64,000 nucleotides of DNA from Acidobacteriaceae bacterium (GCA_025356095.1 JANXUR010000075.1:1-64000), one strand, 5' to 3'; counted from the first letter of the stretch, positions 49,502-59,489 are shown. Notes: generated by a model not told the origin, from the letters alone. Numbers and translations: made by a program.

Positions 49502-52500
49502 GTGAGGTCGCACCTTATACGTGACGAAATTGAGCTTCTGTTCTTTTCGGGCTTCGCTGTAGCTTCGCCAATTCCAGAGATGGAGTTGGCTGAGGCGCGG
49601 CGGCATTGGGAGGGCTGTCCGGACTGCCAGGAAGTGGTACGGCGGCATGAGGCATCAGCATCCCAACTGGCGCAACTGGCGCAGCCTGCGCTGCCGTCCG
49701 GAGAAGCTGGCCCGCACTGCCCGCCCGAGCCGGTTTGGGCCGGAGTAGTTGCGGGAACCGCCTCTAGGTCGGAGGAGGAAGCGTGGATGCTGCACGCGGC
49801 ACAATGCAGCCATTGCGGGCCAAGACTGCGCGAAGCGGTTCGCAGCGCTGCCGACACGCTCACGCCGGATGAGGAGGCACTGGTCTTGCAGCTACGAACG
49901 TCACAACCCGACTGGCAAGCCGACTTCGCCCGCACCCTCGCAGCCACGCCGCACGCCAGTGAGCGTCCGGGCTGGAAGAATTGGCTCTCGGTACCTCGGC
50001 TGACCTTGGCCGGGAGCCTAGCTGCTGCACTCGCGGTCGGCGGTTGGTTCGCCTTCCGCCAATGGCAAACGAATGACGTGGACCACCTGCTCGCCCAAGC
50101 CGCCGTAGAACGGCGCGTCACCGAAGGGCGCCTGCAAGGAGCAGACTTTGCCGAAATGAGACAGGATCGCGGCGGCGCTGTGCCGACACCCCAGTCCCTT
50201 CTGGAGGCAGAAGCCCGAATCGGCCGGGAGTTGCTGCAACACCCTGACGATCCACACTGGCTGCAGGCCAGAGCTCAAGCGGCAATGCTCGAAGGCAAGT
50301 GGGACGAGTCCTTGCACGATTTGCAGGAGGCTTTGGCATCTCAGCCCGACTCCCTCGAGCTGTTACGCGATCTTGGGACGGCTTACTATCAACGCGGACT
50401 GACAACGAAGAACAGTGCAGATATCGCCCAGTCCATGGATCTATTCGGAAAGGTGCTGGGCAAGTCCCCGGACGATCCAATCGCCCTCTTTAATCGAGCG
50501 ATCGCCGCTGAAGAACTACGGGAATACCAGCAAGAAATTGACGACCTCGAACACTACCTTCGCCTCGATAGCAGCAGCGGATGGGCGAAGGAGGCCCGCG
50601 CCCGTCTCGCGAGAATCAAGAACAGGGTCAAAGAGAAGCAAGAAGGTCTGGTTCGTCCACTGATGTCGCCGCCGACCCTCATCTCGAAGGCATCAAGCGA
50701 GGATGCTGAAAGCGAGCTGGAATCGCGGGTTGAGGCGTATGACCACGCGGCGCTTTCCAACTGGCTTCCTGTCGCATATCCGGTTGTGACGGTTGCTGCA
50801 CCATCTGACGGATCACAAGGGAGCGTCCGGCAGGCGCTGAAGCTGCTTGCGTCGGTCGGGGAGGTGCGTCACGGAGATCGGTGGCTGGGCGATCTGCTTG
50901 AGCATTCCCGTGACAAGCGATTCCCGCAGGCCGTGACAGCACTGGCGGAAGCAGTTCGAGCCGATGATCACGGTGACTATGCGGCAGGCCGGGCGCATGC
51001 GCGTGCGGCGGCGTCTTGGTTCGCTACCGACGGTAATCTTGCGGGAAAGCTACGGTCGTCCGAAGAAATGATTTACGCGGAGGGTCTTCTGTGGCAAAAC
51101 TGTGAGTCCCCGGCTGCTGCCTTGGACCTCGAGCTCGCCGACTCTGGGTATGCTTGGCTGGTGGCGCAAACCAAACTCGAGCTTTACAACTGCTCTGGTG
51201 TGAATGGACGCGACGGCCGAATGAAGGGTCTTCTCGATGCTGCCCGCAAGCAAGCCGAGTCGCACGGATACCCGTCATTGGGCCTAAGGGCACTCTACTT
51301 CCAGGCTGAGGAACTAGCAGATTCGGGAGACAGCACGACAGGCGTCGAGCTGGCCGAGGAGGGGCTCGCGACCTTCTGGAATAGCCAAGTGGACTTGATG
51401 CAGGGTTATAACTTGTACTCTTCCCTGGACACTGCGGCAGAGACCATGCAGCTCCGCCACTTCCAATTGGCGGTGTGGCGCGATGCCACCGCTTTGATTG
51501 ACATGCATCCAGATATTTTGCTGCGGGCGATGGCGCATTCCTGGTATTGCAAGGCGGCCTATTCGGCTCATGACGAAGTCACCGCCCGGAGAGAACTGGA
51601 TGCTGCCTCGGCCCTGTTCGCGTCCGCGCCCAAAAGTCAGTCCACGGTCCGTGATTGGGTGGATGCCGAAATCTGGCTGGCTCGGCAGGAGGCGCAGGAG
51701 GGTGACTACGAACGCGCCAGCGCCCGTCTGAAGCAGGTTTGGCCAGATCTTAAGCGAGAGAATGGATACGAACCGCAAATGAACTACTACTCCACCCTTG
51801 CCCGAGTAGGCGCAAGCCAGGTGGACTCAGTGAGCGCGGAGAATGCAGTGCGGGCTGCTGTCTTTTTGGCGGAGTGGAAGTTGCGCACAATCAACACGCC
51901 GAAAGCCCGCCAGCTTTGGGCCGAGCAGTCCGCCGGTGCTTACCTCGCTGCTGTCCAGCGGAGACTGGCACAGGGAGACACACAAGGCGCTCTGGAACTT
52001 TGGGAATGGTTTCGCGGCGCTGCATTCCGTGCCGGTGAGCGCGGGCGCCCCAGCGCAGACGCTGTGCCGGATGTTCGGCGGGCTCCCGCCTTGCCGCTGC
52101 TCACAGAAATCAGCGAAGCGGCACATCCCATGGACCACGAGACTGTCCTTAGCTACGCCACGCTGCCGGATGGAGTAGTGGTGTGGGAATTTGATGACCG
52201 TGGTGTGAACTTCCGGCGGATTCAGGAACCGGTAAACAGCGTCCGCGACAAGGCCCTAGCGTTTCACCGGCTGTGCGAAACGCGCAGCTCGTCGCTGGTG
52301 GCTGTGCAAACCGCCGCCAAGGCGCTCTATCGTGCGCTCATCGCGCCAGTGGAGGATCGCTTGGATTCCGCCCGGACGCTTGTGGTGGAGCAGGACGAAA
52401 CCACCGCTCCGATTCCTTTCGAGGCGCTAATGGATGCCCAGGGGCGGTACCTAGCCCAGCGGATTGTGGTGCGGGAAAGTCCCGGCGTCTACTTTGCCCG

Positions 52501-53134
52501 CCATGCGCGGCCATCGCGGGCGATCACCGAGGCTAGCCCTGCTCTGGTGGTAAGTGTGCACGCTCCGGCCGAGAAAGGCGTGATGCCCTTGGCGGACGCC
52601 GCGGCGGAAGCTGACTCGGTGGCCGCGCATTTCTCGGGGTCACGCCGTCTGGAGGACGCCCAGGCGACTCTCGCCGCCGTCCGCAGCCAGATGCATGGGC
52701 AGCAGGTCTTCCACTTTGCCGGGCACGCGGTGGCTTCCCCGAAGCGCACGGGGCTGCTGCTGGGCGAAAGCGAACCCTCGCGCGGTCGGGCTAAGTTGCT
52801 CGATGCGTCCAGCCTGCGCGCTGCTGACTTCGCCGACTTGCAATTGGCGGTGCTTTCCGCGTGCGACACACAGCCGCTGCCCACCACCGAACTGGCGGGC
52901 ACGGAGAGCCTGACCGACACATTCCTGCGCGGCGGCGTGCCCAATGTAGTGGCCAGCCGCTGGCAGGTGGATTCCACACAGACCGCAGAACTCATGCGGC
53001 AGTTTTACCAGCAGCTCGCCGGGGGCCAACGCCCGGCGGCGGCGCTGCACTCCGCCCAAGTGGCAATGGCGGCGCGGCCCCAGGCCGCGCATCCCTTCTA
53101 TTGGGCGGCTTTCGCCGTTCAAGGGGTGAATTGA
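49502..53134 (+). CDS. Anti-sigma-type zinc motifs, TM, TPR and CHAT (caspase-like) protease in one protein
   Basis: A 1210-aa protein. GTG 49502 is preceded by GGGAGG; the longer frame overlaps the sigma gene and is rejected. Two HxxxCxxC motifs (HWEGCPDC near 35-42 and HAAQCSHC near 98-105) are of the zf-HC2/ZAS anti-sigma type. One membrane helix follows at about 167-187 (AGSLAAALAVGGWFAF). Outside are TPR-like helices, then a C-terminal CHAT domain with LVVEQDETTAPIPFEALMD, catalytic His1075 (FHFAGHA) and Cys1121 (LSACDT), and SRWQVD. So the zinc motifs face the cytoplasm with the upstream sigma factor and the protease faces out. Inferred sensor; activation signal unknown. Confidence 0.85.
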   Translation: MRSHLIRDEIELLFFSGFAVASPIPEMELAEARRHWEGCPDCQEVVRRHEASASQLAQLAQPALPSGEAGPHCPPEPVWAGVVAGTASRSEEEAWMLHAAQCSHCGPRLREAVRSAADTLTPDEEALVLQLRTSQPDWQADFARTLAATPHASERPGWKNWLSVPRLTLAGSLAAALAVGGWFAFRQWQTNDVDHLLAQAAVERRVTEGRLQGADFAEMRQDRGGAVPTPQSLLEAEARIGRELLQHPDDPHWLQARAQAAMLEGKWDESLHDLQEALASQPDSLELLRDLGTAYYQRGLTTKNSADIAQSMDLFGKVLGKSPDDPIALFNRAIAAEELREYQQEIDDLEHYLRLDSSSGWAKEARARLARIKNRVKEKQEGLVRPLMSPPTLISKASSEDAESELESRVEAYDHAALSNWLPVAYPVVTVAAPSDGSQGSVRQALKLLASVGEVRHGDRWLGDLLEHSRDKRFPQAVTALAEAVRADDHGDYAAGRAHARAAASWFATDGNLAGKLRSSEEMIYAEGLLWQNCESPAAALDLELADSGYAWLVAQTKLELYNCSGVNGRDGRMKGLLDAARKQAESHGYPSLGLRALYFQAEELADSGDSTTGVELAEEGLATFWNSQVDLMQGYNLYSSLDTAAETMQLRHFQLAVWRDATALIDMHPDILLRAMAHSWYCKAAYSAHDEVTARRELDAASALFASAPKSQSTVRDWVDAEIWLARQEAQEGDYERASARLKQVWPDLKRENGYEPQMNYYSTLARVGASQVDSVSAENAVRAAVFLAEWKLRTINTPKARQLWAEQSAGAYLAAVQRRLAQGDTQGALELWEWFRGAAFRAGERGRPSADAVPDVRRAPALPLLTEISEAAHPMDHETVLSYATLPDGVVVWEFDDRGVNFRRIQEPVNSVRDKALAFHRLCETRSSSLVAVQTAAKALYRALIAPVEDRLDSARTLVVEQDETTAPIPFEALMDAQGRYLAQRIVVRESPGVYFARHARPSRAITEASPALVVSVHAPAEKGVMPLADAAAEADSVAAHFSGSRRLEDAQATLAAVRSQMHGQQVFHFAGHAVASPKRTGLLLGESEPSRGRAKLLDASSLRAADFADLQLAVLSACDTQPLPTTELAGTESLTDTFLRGGVPNVVASRWQVDSTQTAELMRQFYQQLAGGQRPAAALHSAQVAMAARPQAAHPFYWAAFAVQGVN

Positions 53135-53173
53135 CTGAAGGTTTCAAATACCGAACTACCAAGGAGACTCACC

Positions 53174-54430
53174 GTGAAAGGTAAAGCTGGTCGTCTTTCT
53201 GTCTGCCTGGCTCTCGCCGCGCTGCTCACACTCGTTGCCCAAACCGCATCCGCGCAGGCGCCAGTAGAACTCGGCGTTCGTTTCACAGGCCCTTGGGCGT
53301 TCGTTCACGCCAAACGCGCAATTCTCGCCATTGCGCCCTATATGGTGGGGCATCCGCCCGTGTTCGGCGCTGGGGATGGAAAGTGGCTCGCCAGCCCTGG
53401 GTATTACTGCTTTGAGATCGGTTCTTCAAAAACCTGCTCGACTTATTACTCGGCCCAGGCGCCCATCCCAACCCCGCCAGACAATATGGCGGATATGGTT
53501 CAATTGACGATCTCAAAATCTCAGTGGATGACCCTCACGGGTAATCAGCCAGTGAACGGTTCGTTTTGGTATGCAATCAGCTTGCCAGTGCCGACCAATA
53601 TGACAACCGAGGAGAGCGTGGATATGTGGGTTGCCGACAAATGGGACGCAATTCACCCGCCAAGTGACAAGAGCACGGAAGCAGACAAGCGCCCAACCCC
53701 AACCGGTCGCTTTGCGATGAACACCATATTCCACTATTGGCTCCCCCAAAGCGAACTCGCAGGGCTGAACGGAGGCGTCAACGTCTCACTTGCCCTTGCA
53801 TCTGATCCGACGAAGCCGATGATGTGTGACGAGGCCTTTGGTATGGTTTCGTTCCAAATGAATGAGCCATTGGATAACACAAAGTACGGCGAGGGCATGG
53901 AAGGGGGTTTAGGGCCATTCCACTGCGACAGGCACGCCAAACTCGCGTTTAGCATGCTCGACAGTCTGCTCCAGCCGAAGTTAGGTGATCCCGCGACTAA
54001 GTTCATAGATATCGCCCACAGTAAGGATCAGGAGTGTCGGCCGTGCGACCCTCAGAACCCTAGTGGCGTAAGCTGCCCGCCAATACCGATGTCGTTTACT
54101 CTTCGATCAAACCAGGCTCTGCTGGACGGGCTGAATAGCGTATGGCACGGCGGCGGGACGGTGCATTGCGGCAAAAGCAAGCCTGAGGCCAGCGGGACAC
54201 TGGCGCTCGATACCTTACTGATACAAGCTGGCGGTCTGATCCCCTGCGACGCATCCCTTCTGGACCCAACCGCAGAATCCAAGTTCCTTGATGATTTACA
54301 AAAAATATATCAAGCATTGCCTCTAAATAATAAAAAACCCATTGCCACATTCTACGATGTGGTCGTCATGTTCAGCCCGACCAGCGGCAAGGCTTGCCGC
54401 GGATCGCAGATTAATGTAAGCATGCAATAG
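53174..54430 (+). CDS. Secreted protein of unknown function downstream of the CHAT gene
   Basis: A 418-aa protein with a GTG start and AAGGAG 9 nt upstream. Signal peptide MKGKAGRLSVCLALAALLTLVAQTASA. The mature part has about ten Cys, several in pairs (ECRPCDP, GVSCPP), and no membrane span, so it is probably disulfide-bonded and released or outer-membrane associated. Blocks such as MTLTGNQPVNGSFWYAISLPVP look beta-rich. I recognise no family. It follows the CHAT gene by 39 nt and is likely co-transcribed; it is a candidate target or partner of that protease. Confidence 0.75.
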   Translation: MKGKAGRLSVCLALAALLTLVAQTASAQAPVELGVRFTGPWAFVHAKRAILAIAPYMVGHPPVFGAGDGKWLASPGYYCFEIGSSKTCSTYYSAQAPIPTPPDNMADMVQLTISKSQWMTLTGNQPVNGSFWYAISLPVPTNMTTEESVDMWVADKWDAIHPPSDKSTEADKRPTPTGRFAMNTIFHYWLPQSELAGLNGGVNVSLALASDPTKPMMCDEAFGMVSFQMNEPLDNTKYGEGMEGGLGPFHCDRHAKLAFSMLDSLLQPKLGDPATKFIDIAHSKDQECRPCDPQNPSGVSCPPIPMSFTLRSNQALLDGLNSVWHGGGTVHCGKSKPEASGTLALDTLLIQAGGLIPCDASLLDPTAESKFLDDLQKIYQALPLNNKKPIATFYDVVVMFSPTSGKACRGSQINVSMQ

Positions 54431-54463
54431 CCGTGTTCATTTCCTTGGAGTAGACCTAAGACT

Positions 54464-54489
54464 GGCCGGGTGGCGATAGCCGCCCGGCC
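54464..54489 (+). repeat. GC-rich hairpin in the operon spacer
   Basis: GGCCGGGTGGC (54464-54474), loop GATA, GCCGCCCGGCC (54479-54489), 11 bp with one wobble pair and no T-tract. It separates two genes of the sigma/CHAT cluster and could be a weak terminator, mRNA stabiliser, or part of the leader of the next gene. Confidence 0.45.
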
Positions 54490-54650
54490 CCCCGCTCCCC
54501 CCGCCTGCCCACCGCTCAAACTTCTTTCCCGAAGTTGCAGGAATTTTCCAGCCGTCTTCGTTTTTCTGATTATGGAGCGTCCCCCACGGGCTTTCGCCCT
54601 TCCGGGAATCGAGCCGTTGTGCGCAAGCCTCCCGTCGCTCCCCAAGGAGA

Positions 54651-57125
54651 ATGAACATGAAAGCTCAACTCACCCTCGCTCTGTGTGTCTTCGTCCTCTT
54701 GCTGGGCACGATGTCCGCCCAGACCAGCCGCAAGCCTTCAGCGAAGCATGCGGCATCAGCCAGCCCCACCGCGACCGGGACCACCGACAAGACAGACAAG
54801 ACCGACAAGACCGATAAGACCGATAAGACAGACAAAAAGCCGTCGCAAGCCATCAACGGCAAGATTGTGGATGCCGTCACTAACGCATATGCCGCCCCGG
54901 ACGACCACCTGCTGTGCGAATTTACCCTGCCGCAGTTGCTCGAACTGCAACCAATACGAGGCGTCGCGTACCTCACCGAGGCGGATGATAGCCGGATCAA
55001 GACCGAGGTAATCCGCAGCATCAATTCCCCCGAAAACAGCGATGGCATGAGCTCGGATCAGATTCAACTGTTCATAGATGCTATCCAGAAGCTGGATCTT
55101 GCCGGGCGGACCCCGGGACAGGGTCTCGCGGCCATCATGCAGACGCTGTACCGCGCTCAGTTGGACGCTACCAAAGAGGTGGCGAAGAAAAAGGTGGATT
55201 CGATTCCCGGGTTGGCGGCTGAGAACAGCAGCTACAAGGCGGAGATCGACTCGGCAAAGACGCGGCAGGTGGTTCAGGCGATCATGGGCGAGGCCGCCCA
55301 AAAGAGTCGTGATAACAAAGCTGGGTTAGGAGAAACTGCGGCTGCCTCGGCAGAAGCCGCAGCTGCGTCAGCGGAATCCGCGGTAAGCAACACCATCTCT
55401 CAGGCCACAAGTCTGTCGAGCGCCGTCTCCAAGTCGGCCCGCGGGGCCGTCAGTGCACTGGTGAAGCCGCTCGACGTGGGCTGCTCATTCCAGATTCTGA
55501 CCTGGCAGGACACCCGGCTCACCTTTGGCCGCAGCGTGGCGGATCACTTTATCGCCGTGCAATTCACGGTGCGCAACGTGAACGACAAGGAGGAATTCAT
55601 CGTCCACGACGCTCAGGTGCAGGTGAATCACGACATCAACAAGTCGCTTGGCCGTTACTTTGCTGGCGTGGATAAGGTGCACATTGAAGCCTTCAACAAC
55701 GCCGGCGAAGCTCTGACCAAGCGGGGAATCGCAACAAACATTCTGTCGGCGGCGGGAGCGATGCTCAGTACGCTCCAACCGATTGTGGTGGTGGACAATT
55801 TCAGCAACGCGGTGGCCGCGTTCAACGGAGGCGCTCTGCCCGGGTTCAAGAACACGGTGCAGGACCACCAGAAAGACCAACTGCTCGCCATTGCCAACAA
55901 CGGATTCTCCGCCACCAGCACCTTCAAGACCGTGGTAAGCAAGTCGGGCTCCGCCACGTTCTACACCTGGATTCCGGTGGAGCAGCTTCTGGAAGGATGG
56001 TGGGTTCAGGACTGCGCCCGGAAGTTGATACTCCCAGGTGCTCCGCGGCAGGGGCAGACCGTTGGTCTCGATATCGCCCGCGCTCAGCAAGTCTGCAACG
56101 ACCTCACGCCGGAAACTCTAACCAAGGTCGAGTACCGGCAGTGGTCGCCAACCGCGCAACAGATCTTTCGCGATCTCACACACGGTGTGATTGCGGGCAT
56201 CCACGTGCGGGAAGACTCCAAGAATCAGATCTCCATGACCGACCTCAAGTGCCCGGTTACGCCGACGGGCGAGATTGACTTCACCCACGCGGTCAACGGG
56301 GCCATCAGTTGCGATGCCGCGGGCCAGAACCTAGACAAGGTGAAGAGCGTGCAGTTCATCAATGCCGACAACGATGTTGACCCCGCGGTGGGCACGGGCA
56401 CGGTGAGCGTCCATGGCGACAATACTGCCGCCACCGTCGAGTTCATGGTGGCGCAGCTCTCTGGCTTGACCGGAACCGCGTATAACGTGTTCGCGATAGC
56501 CACGGACGGAACTCAAACCGCAACCGGGCTCAAGGTGCACCTCGGCTCCGGCGCGAGCTTGAACAGTCCGCAGAACCTGACGCTCGACTTGGCCAGCCCT
56601 GACAAGGTGGTGTTGGCGGGGCGCAACCTCAACACCTTGGACAAGGTCTGCTTGGTGCTTGATAAGGCTAGCGACACGGTGAGCGTGACCAAGGACTCTG
56701 CGACGCAAGCTTCGCTGGCAGAGGCGGATTTGGTTACCGCCAAGCTGACGGTGGGCAAGTGGGGAGTTTATGCCGGCGCGTGCCCGACGACGGCGACAGA
56801 TAGCAAGGTGGTGATCGAAGTAACCACGTCGGCTCCGGTGATCAAGAGCCTTTCCGAAGCTAACGCCAAAGTGGGCGATTCTATAAAGATTCAAGGCATC
56901 AATTTGGCTGTGGTGACGAAGGTGACCTTCGGAGGGCAGGCGTCGGCAAGTCCAACGGCTGTGACCTCAACTGAGGTGGACGTGGAGGTGCCGACCGGTG
57001 CGAACAACGGTGCTCTGACGGTCTCGGGATCAGGCGGAACTTCGGCACCGTCGGCCAAGGAATTGACGGTGACGCAGGCTGCTGCAACACCAAAGAAGCC
57101 CAAGACTCGGAAGGATAAGCATTAG
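54651..57125 (+). CDS. Large secreted protein with TDK repeats and C-terminal TIG/IPT-like domain
   Basis: An 824-aa protein. Signal peptide MNMKAQLTLALCVFVLLLGTMSA. Then a low-complexity TDK tract (six units, encoded by 9-nt repeats at about 54781-54837), a helical region, an Ala/Ser-rich segment, a beta domain around the FQILTWQDTRLTFGRSVADHF block, and at the end one TIG/IPT-like Ig domain (APVIKSLSEANAKVGDSIKIQG) with a basic tail. Cys are few. Placed last in the sigma/CHAT cluster after a 220-nt spacer. Function unknown; surface adhesion or envelope scaffold is plausible. Confidence 0.75.
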   Translation: MNMKAQLTLALCVFVLLLGTMSAQTSRKPSAKHAASASPTATGTTDKTDKTDKTDKTDKTDKKPSQAINGKIVDAVTNAYAAPDDHLLCEFTLPQLLELQPIRGVAYLTEADDSRIKTEVIRSINSPENSDGMSSDQIQLFIDAIQKLDLAGRTPGQGLAAIMQTLYRAQLDATKEVAKKKVDSIPGLAAENSSYKAEIDSAKTRQVVQAIMGEAAQKSRDNKAGLGETAAASAEAAAASAESAVSNTISQATSLSSAVSKSARGAVSALVKPLDVGCSFQILTWQDTRLTFGRSVADHFIAVQFTVRNVNDKEEFIVHDAQVQVNHDINKSLGRYFAGVDKVHIEAFNNAGEALTKRGIATNILSAAGAMLSTLQPIVVVDNFSNAVAAFNGGALPGFKNTVQDHQKDQLLAIANNGFSATSTFKTVVSKSGSATFYTWIPVEQLLEGWWVQDCARKLILPGAPRQGQTVGLDIARAQQVCNDLTPETLTKVEYRQWSPTAQQIFRDLTHGVIAGIHVREDSKNQISMTDLKCPVTPTGEIDFTHAVNGAISCDAAGQNLDKVKSVQFINADNDVDPAVGTGTVSVHGDNTAATVEFMVAQLSGLTGTAYNVFAIATDGTQTATGLKVHLGSGASLNSPQNLTLDLASPDKVVLAGRNLNTLDKVCLVLDKASDTVSVTKDSATQASLAEADLVTAKLTVGKWGVYAGACPTTATDSKVVIEVTTSAPVIKSLSEANAKVGDSIKIQGINLAVVTKVTFGGQASASPTAVTSTEVDVEVPTGANNGALTVSGSGGTSAPSAKELTVTQAAATPKKPKTRKDKH

Positions 57126-57163
57126 GCCCTCGCCCTCGACGGATGTGAGGTCTACCGAACTGG

Positions 57164-57196
57164 GCAGAGGCTCCGGATATTTTCCGGAGCCTCTGC
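57164..57196 (+). terminator. Terminator-like hairpin closing the sigma/CHAT cluster
   Basis: GCAGAGGCTCCGGA (57164-57177), loop TATTT, TCCGGAGCCTCTGC (57183-57196): a perfect 14-bp stem without T-tract. It ends the plus-strand cluster before the tRNA. Confidence 0.7.
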
Positions 57197-57376
57197 GTGT
57201 TGGGGCAACAGCCACCAGAACGGAGAAACTGGCCCACGGGAGAGGCCTGTAACAGCTCAATTGTAGTGCGGCGCGCCTAGCGCGAAAGCGCCCGCAGTTT
57301 TGTTGGCCAATTTGTAGGTTGACTCCCATGCAAAAATCCGCCCGTCACTCGTTTGTATGCGCTTGTTAAGTAAACT

Positions 57377-57452
<76 letters not shown>

Positions 57453-57594
57453 ACTTGCGCGTCCGTGGCCCGGGAGGGCCGACGCGGTGTTTCCGGGTCA
57501 ACACTTCTATTTTAGCAATCCCGTGGCCTTCGCGCCACTCTCGCCGTGTCGCTGGCTGTGAATCTTGGCGTCCCCTACTATAATCAAAGCAGTG

Positions 57595-58227
57595 ATGGAA
57601 CATTCCAGTACAGTTCGGCAAGTTGCCAACGCAGATTTCCCCACCCGCTGGGGGCAGTTCCGCATTCTGGGCTTTGAAGGCGAAGGCAAGCCCTCGCCCG
57701 GAATGTTCTCCGATGCGCGCAAAGAGGCCGCCGTAGCGCTGGTGATGGGTGACGTCCACACCACGCCGCCGCTGGTGCGCATCCACTCGCAATGCCTCAC
57801 GGGCGATGTGTTCGGCTCATTGCGCTGCGATTGCCGCGCCCAACTTGAAATGGCAATGGAGATGATCGAGGCCGAAGGCGCGGGCATTTTGCTGTATGAG
57901 CAGCAGGAGGGACGCGGCATCGGCCTGATGGCCAAGCTGCAGGCTTACGAATTGCAGGATCAAGGCCGCGACACCGTCGAAGCCAACGAAGATCTAGGGT
58001 TTGAAGCGGATCAGCGCGATTTCTCGTTGCCAGCGCAGATTCTTAAGCACTTGGGCGTAGGCAGGGTTCGGCTGCTGTCGAATAACCCCGACAAAGTTGC
58101 CGCTCTGGCGAGTGCAGGTATTTCAGTGGTGGAACGGGTGCCCTGCGAAGTTGAGGCCAGTGAACACACCGAAACCTATTTGAAGACCAAAAAACTGAAG
58201 ATGGGCCACCTGCTGACGTCGCTATAG
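57595..58227 (+). CDS. ribA: GTP cyclohydrolase II
   Basis: A 210-aa enzyme from ATG 57595 (MEHSSTVRQVANADFPTRWG); ten further codons are open upstream. It opens the riboflavin pathway by converting GTP to the diaminopyrimidine ribosyl phosphate. Zinc ligands C67, C78, C80 (SQCLTGDVFGSLRCDC) and the active-site block YEQQEGRGIGLMAKLQAYELQD are intact. Alone, without the ribB domain usually fused in many bacteria. A 3' region of about 80 nt precedes the convergent DUF2520 gene. Confidence 0.92.
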   Translation: MEHSSTVRQVANADFPTRWGQFRILGFEGEGKPSPGMFSDARKEAAVALVMGDVHTTPPLVRIHSQCLTGDVFGSLRCDCRAQLEMAMEMIEAEGAGILLYEQQEGRGIGLMAKLQAYELQDQGRDTVEANEDLGFEADQRDFSLPAQILKHLGVGRVRLLSNNPDKVAALASAGISVVERVPCEVEASEHTETYLKTKKLKMGHLLTSL

Positions 58228-58310
58228 CGGACGTCGCAGGAACCGGCCGTGCTGACTGAGGCCGGGGTTTCAAGCACAGCCGTCCCGCCACTTAATTCAA
58301 TTCGCTGCGA

Positions 58311-59390
58311 TCATTTGCGGCGCGGCAATCGCTTTGGTTTTGCCTTTGCCTTTGATTCCCCCGCTTCCCTCAATGCAGCGATCAACCCTATGGGATGCCC
58401 CACCGGCAGAGTTTCAGTTGCGGCGCGAGCTAACGCAAGATAGCTCTCACGCTCCAGCGGCAACTCGTCCAGCACCTGTAAGTGGCGGCGCACCGTTGCC
58501 ACATCGCCGCGCACCAGCGGGCCACTAAAGCCCCGCGCCGCGCCGAGTTCGCTATAGTTGGCAATGGTCTGGCGCAAAATAGGCGTAAGAATCCGGCGGG
58601 CCGCCGGCCCCGGTGCGACACCCGCCAACTCGCCCACCCGTTCGGCCGATGCCAGCAGGCAAGTCAGCAGCGGACACGCAAACGTACAGAACGCATGGTA
58701 GGCTGGCTTTTCTTCTTTTGCGATCTGGAACGGAGCGCCACCCAGAGTTCGCACTAGTTGGCGCGCTACGCGCAGCGCGCGTGCAGTGCCTTCCGTGGCA
58801 AAGGGCACGCCTCTGAGCGGTGGCGACGATCCCTTCACAAACGTCATCAATGGATGCACTGACGCAACCGCAAGCCCCAAACGCGCCAATGGGGCAAGTT
58901 CGCCGCTAGTCAGCAGGCCTGAACTGTGGAAGACAACGAGGTTTTGGGCCATTGGGCGCGTGGCTGGTCGTGTCGCTGATTTGGCGGACTGGTTCCCGGC
59001 GCTTTGGTTGCGAATCGCCCACAGGCGCGTGGTCAATTCCTCGGCCACTGTCCCGATGCGCTCGTCCGGGACGCAAATCCATACGACGTCGGCATGCAAT
59101 TTCGCCGTGGCGATAGCCGAAACCTTGGCGCCTAGCGGCTTGGCCACGGCTTGGGCACGGCGTTGGGGCTCGGCACCAGACCGGGCGACGATTTCAGTCA
59201 CGGCAATTCCGGCTGCATGCAAAGCTGCGGCCAAGGTCGCGCCAAGCCGACCCGGCCCAACAATCGCCACACTGCGAATCGCTTTGGGTTGGAGACGCGT
59301 CGCGCCGTGCGTCGCGGGCAGGGGGGCCTCGCCCCCGCTTCGCTTGCTGCCTTTACCGTTGGGGAACGGCTTACTGCTCTTGGTTCTCAT
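58311..59390 (-). CDS. DUF2520/Rossmann-like oxidoreductase
   Basis: A 359-aa protein from MRTKSSKPFPNGKG; about 20 more codons upstream are open. An extra Lys/Ser-rich N-terminus of ~35 residues precedes the Rossmann fold (VAIVGPGRLGATLAAALHAAG, GxGxxG). Then WICVPDERIGTVAEEL, FHSSGLLTSGEL and HPLMTFV form the typical ProC-like pattern, followed by the all-helical DUF2520 domain. Probably NAD(P)-binding; no substrate assigned. Divergent from the Nudix gene. Confidence 0.8.
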   Translation of the reverse strand: MRTKSSKPFPNGKGSKRSGGEAPLPATHGATRLQPKAIRSVAIVGPGRLGATLAAALHAAGIAVTEIVARSGAEPQRRAQAVAKPLGAKVSAIATAKLHADVVWICVPDERIGTVAEELTTRLWAIRNQSAGNQSAKSATRPATRPMAQNLVVFHSSGLLTSGELAPLARLGLAVASVHPLMTFVKGSSPPLRGVPFATEGTARALRVARQLVRTLGGAPFQIAKEEKPAYHAFCTFACPLLTCLLASAERVGELAGVAPGPAARRILTPILRQTIANYSELGAARGFSGPLVRGDVATVRRHLQVLDELPLERESYLALARAATETLPVGHPIGLIAALREAGESKAKAKPKRLPRRK

Positions 59391-59489
59391 TGCGGGGAGC
59401 ATAGCAGGCACGGGTGCCCTCCCGCTACTTTTAGTACCACAGCCTTTTGGCACTACGGCCGCGCTGCGCCAGTCCCGTATAGTGAAGAG

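Noticed and set aside
57164-57196. Integration site at tRNA-Ala
   Set aside because: No integrase gene and no direct repeat of the tRNA 3' end seen nearby.
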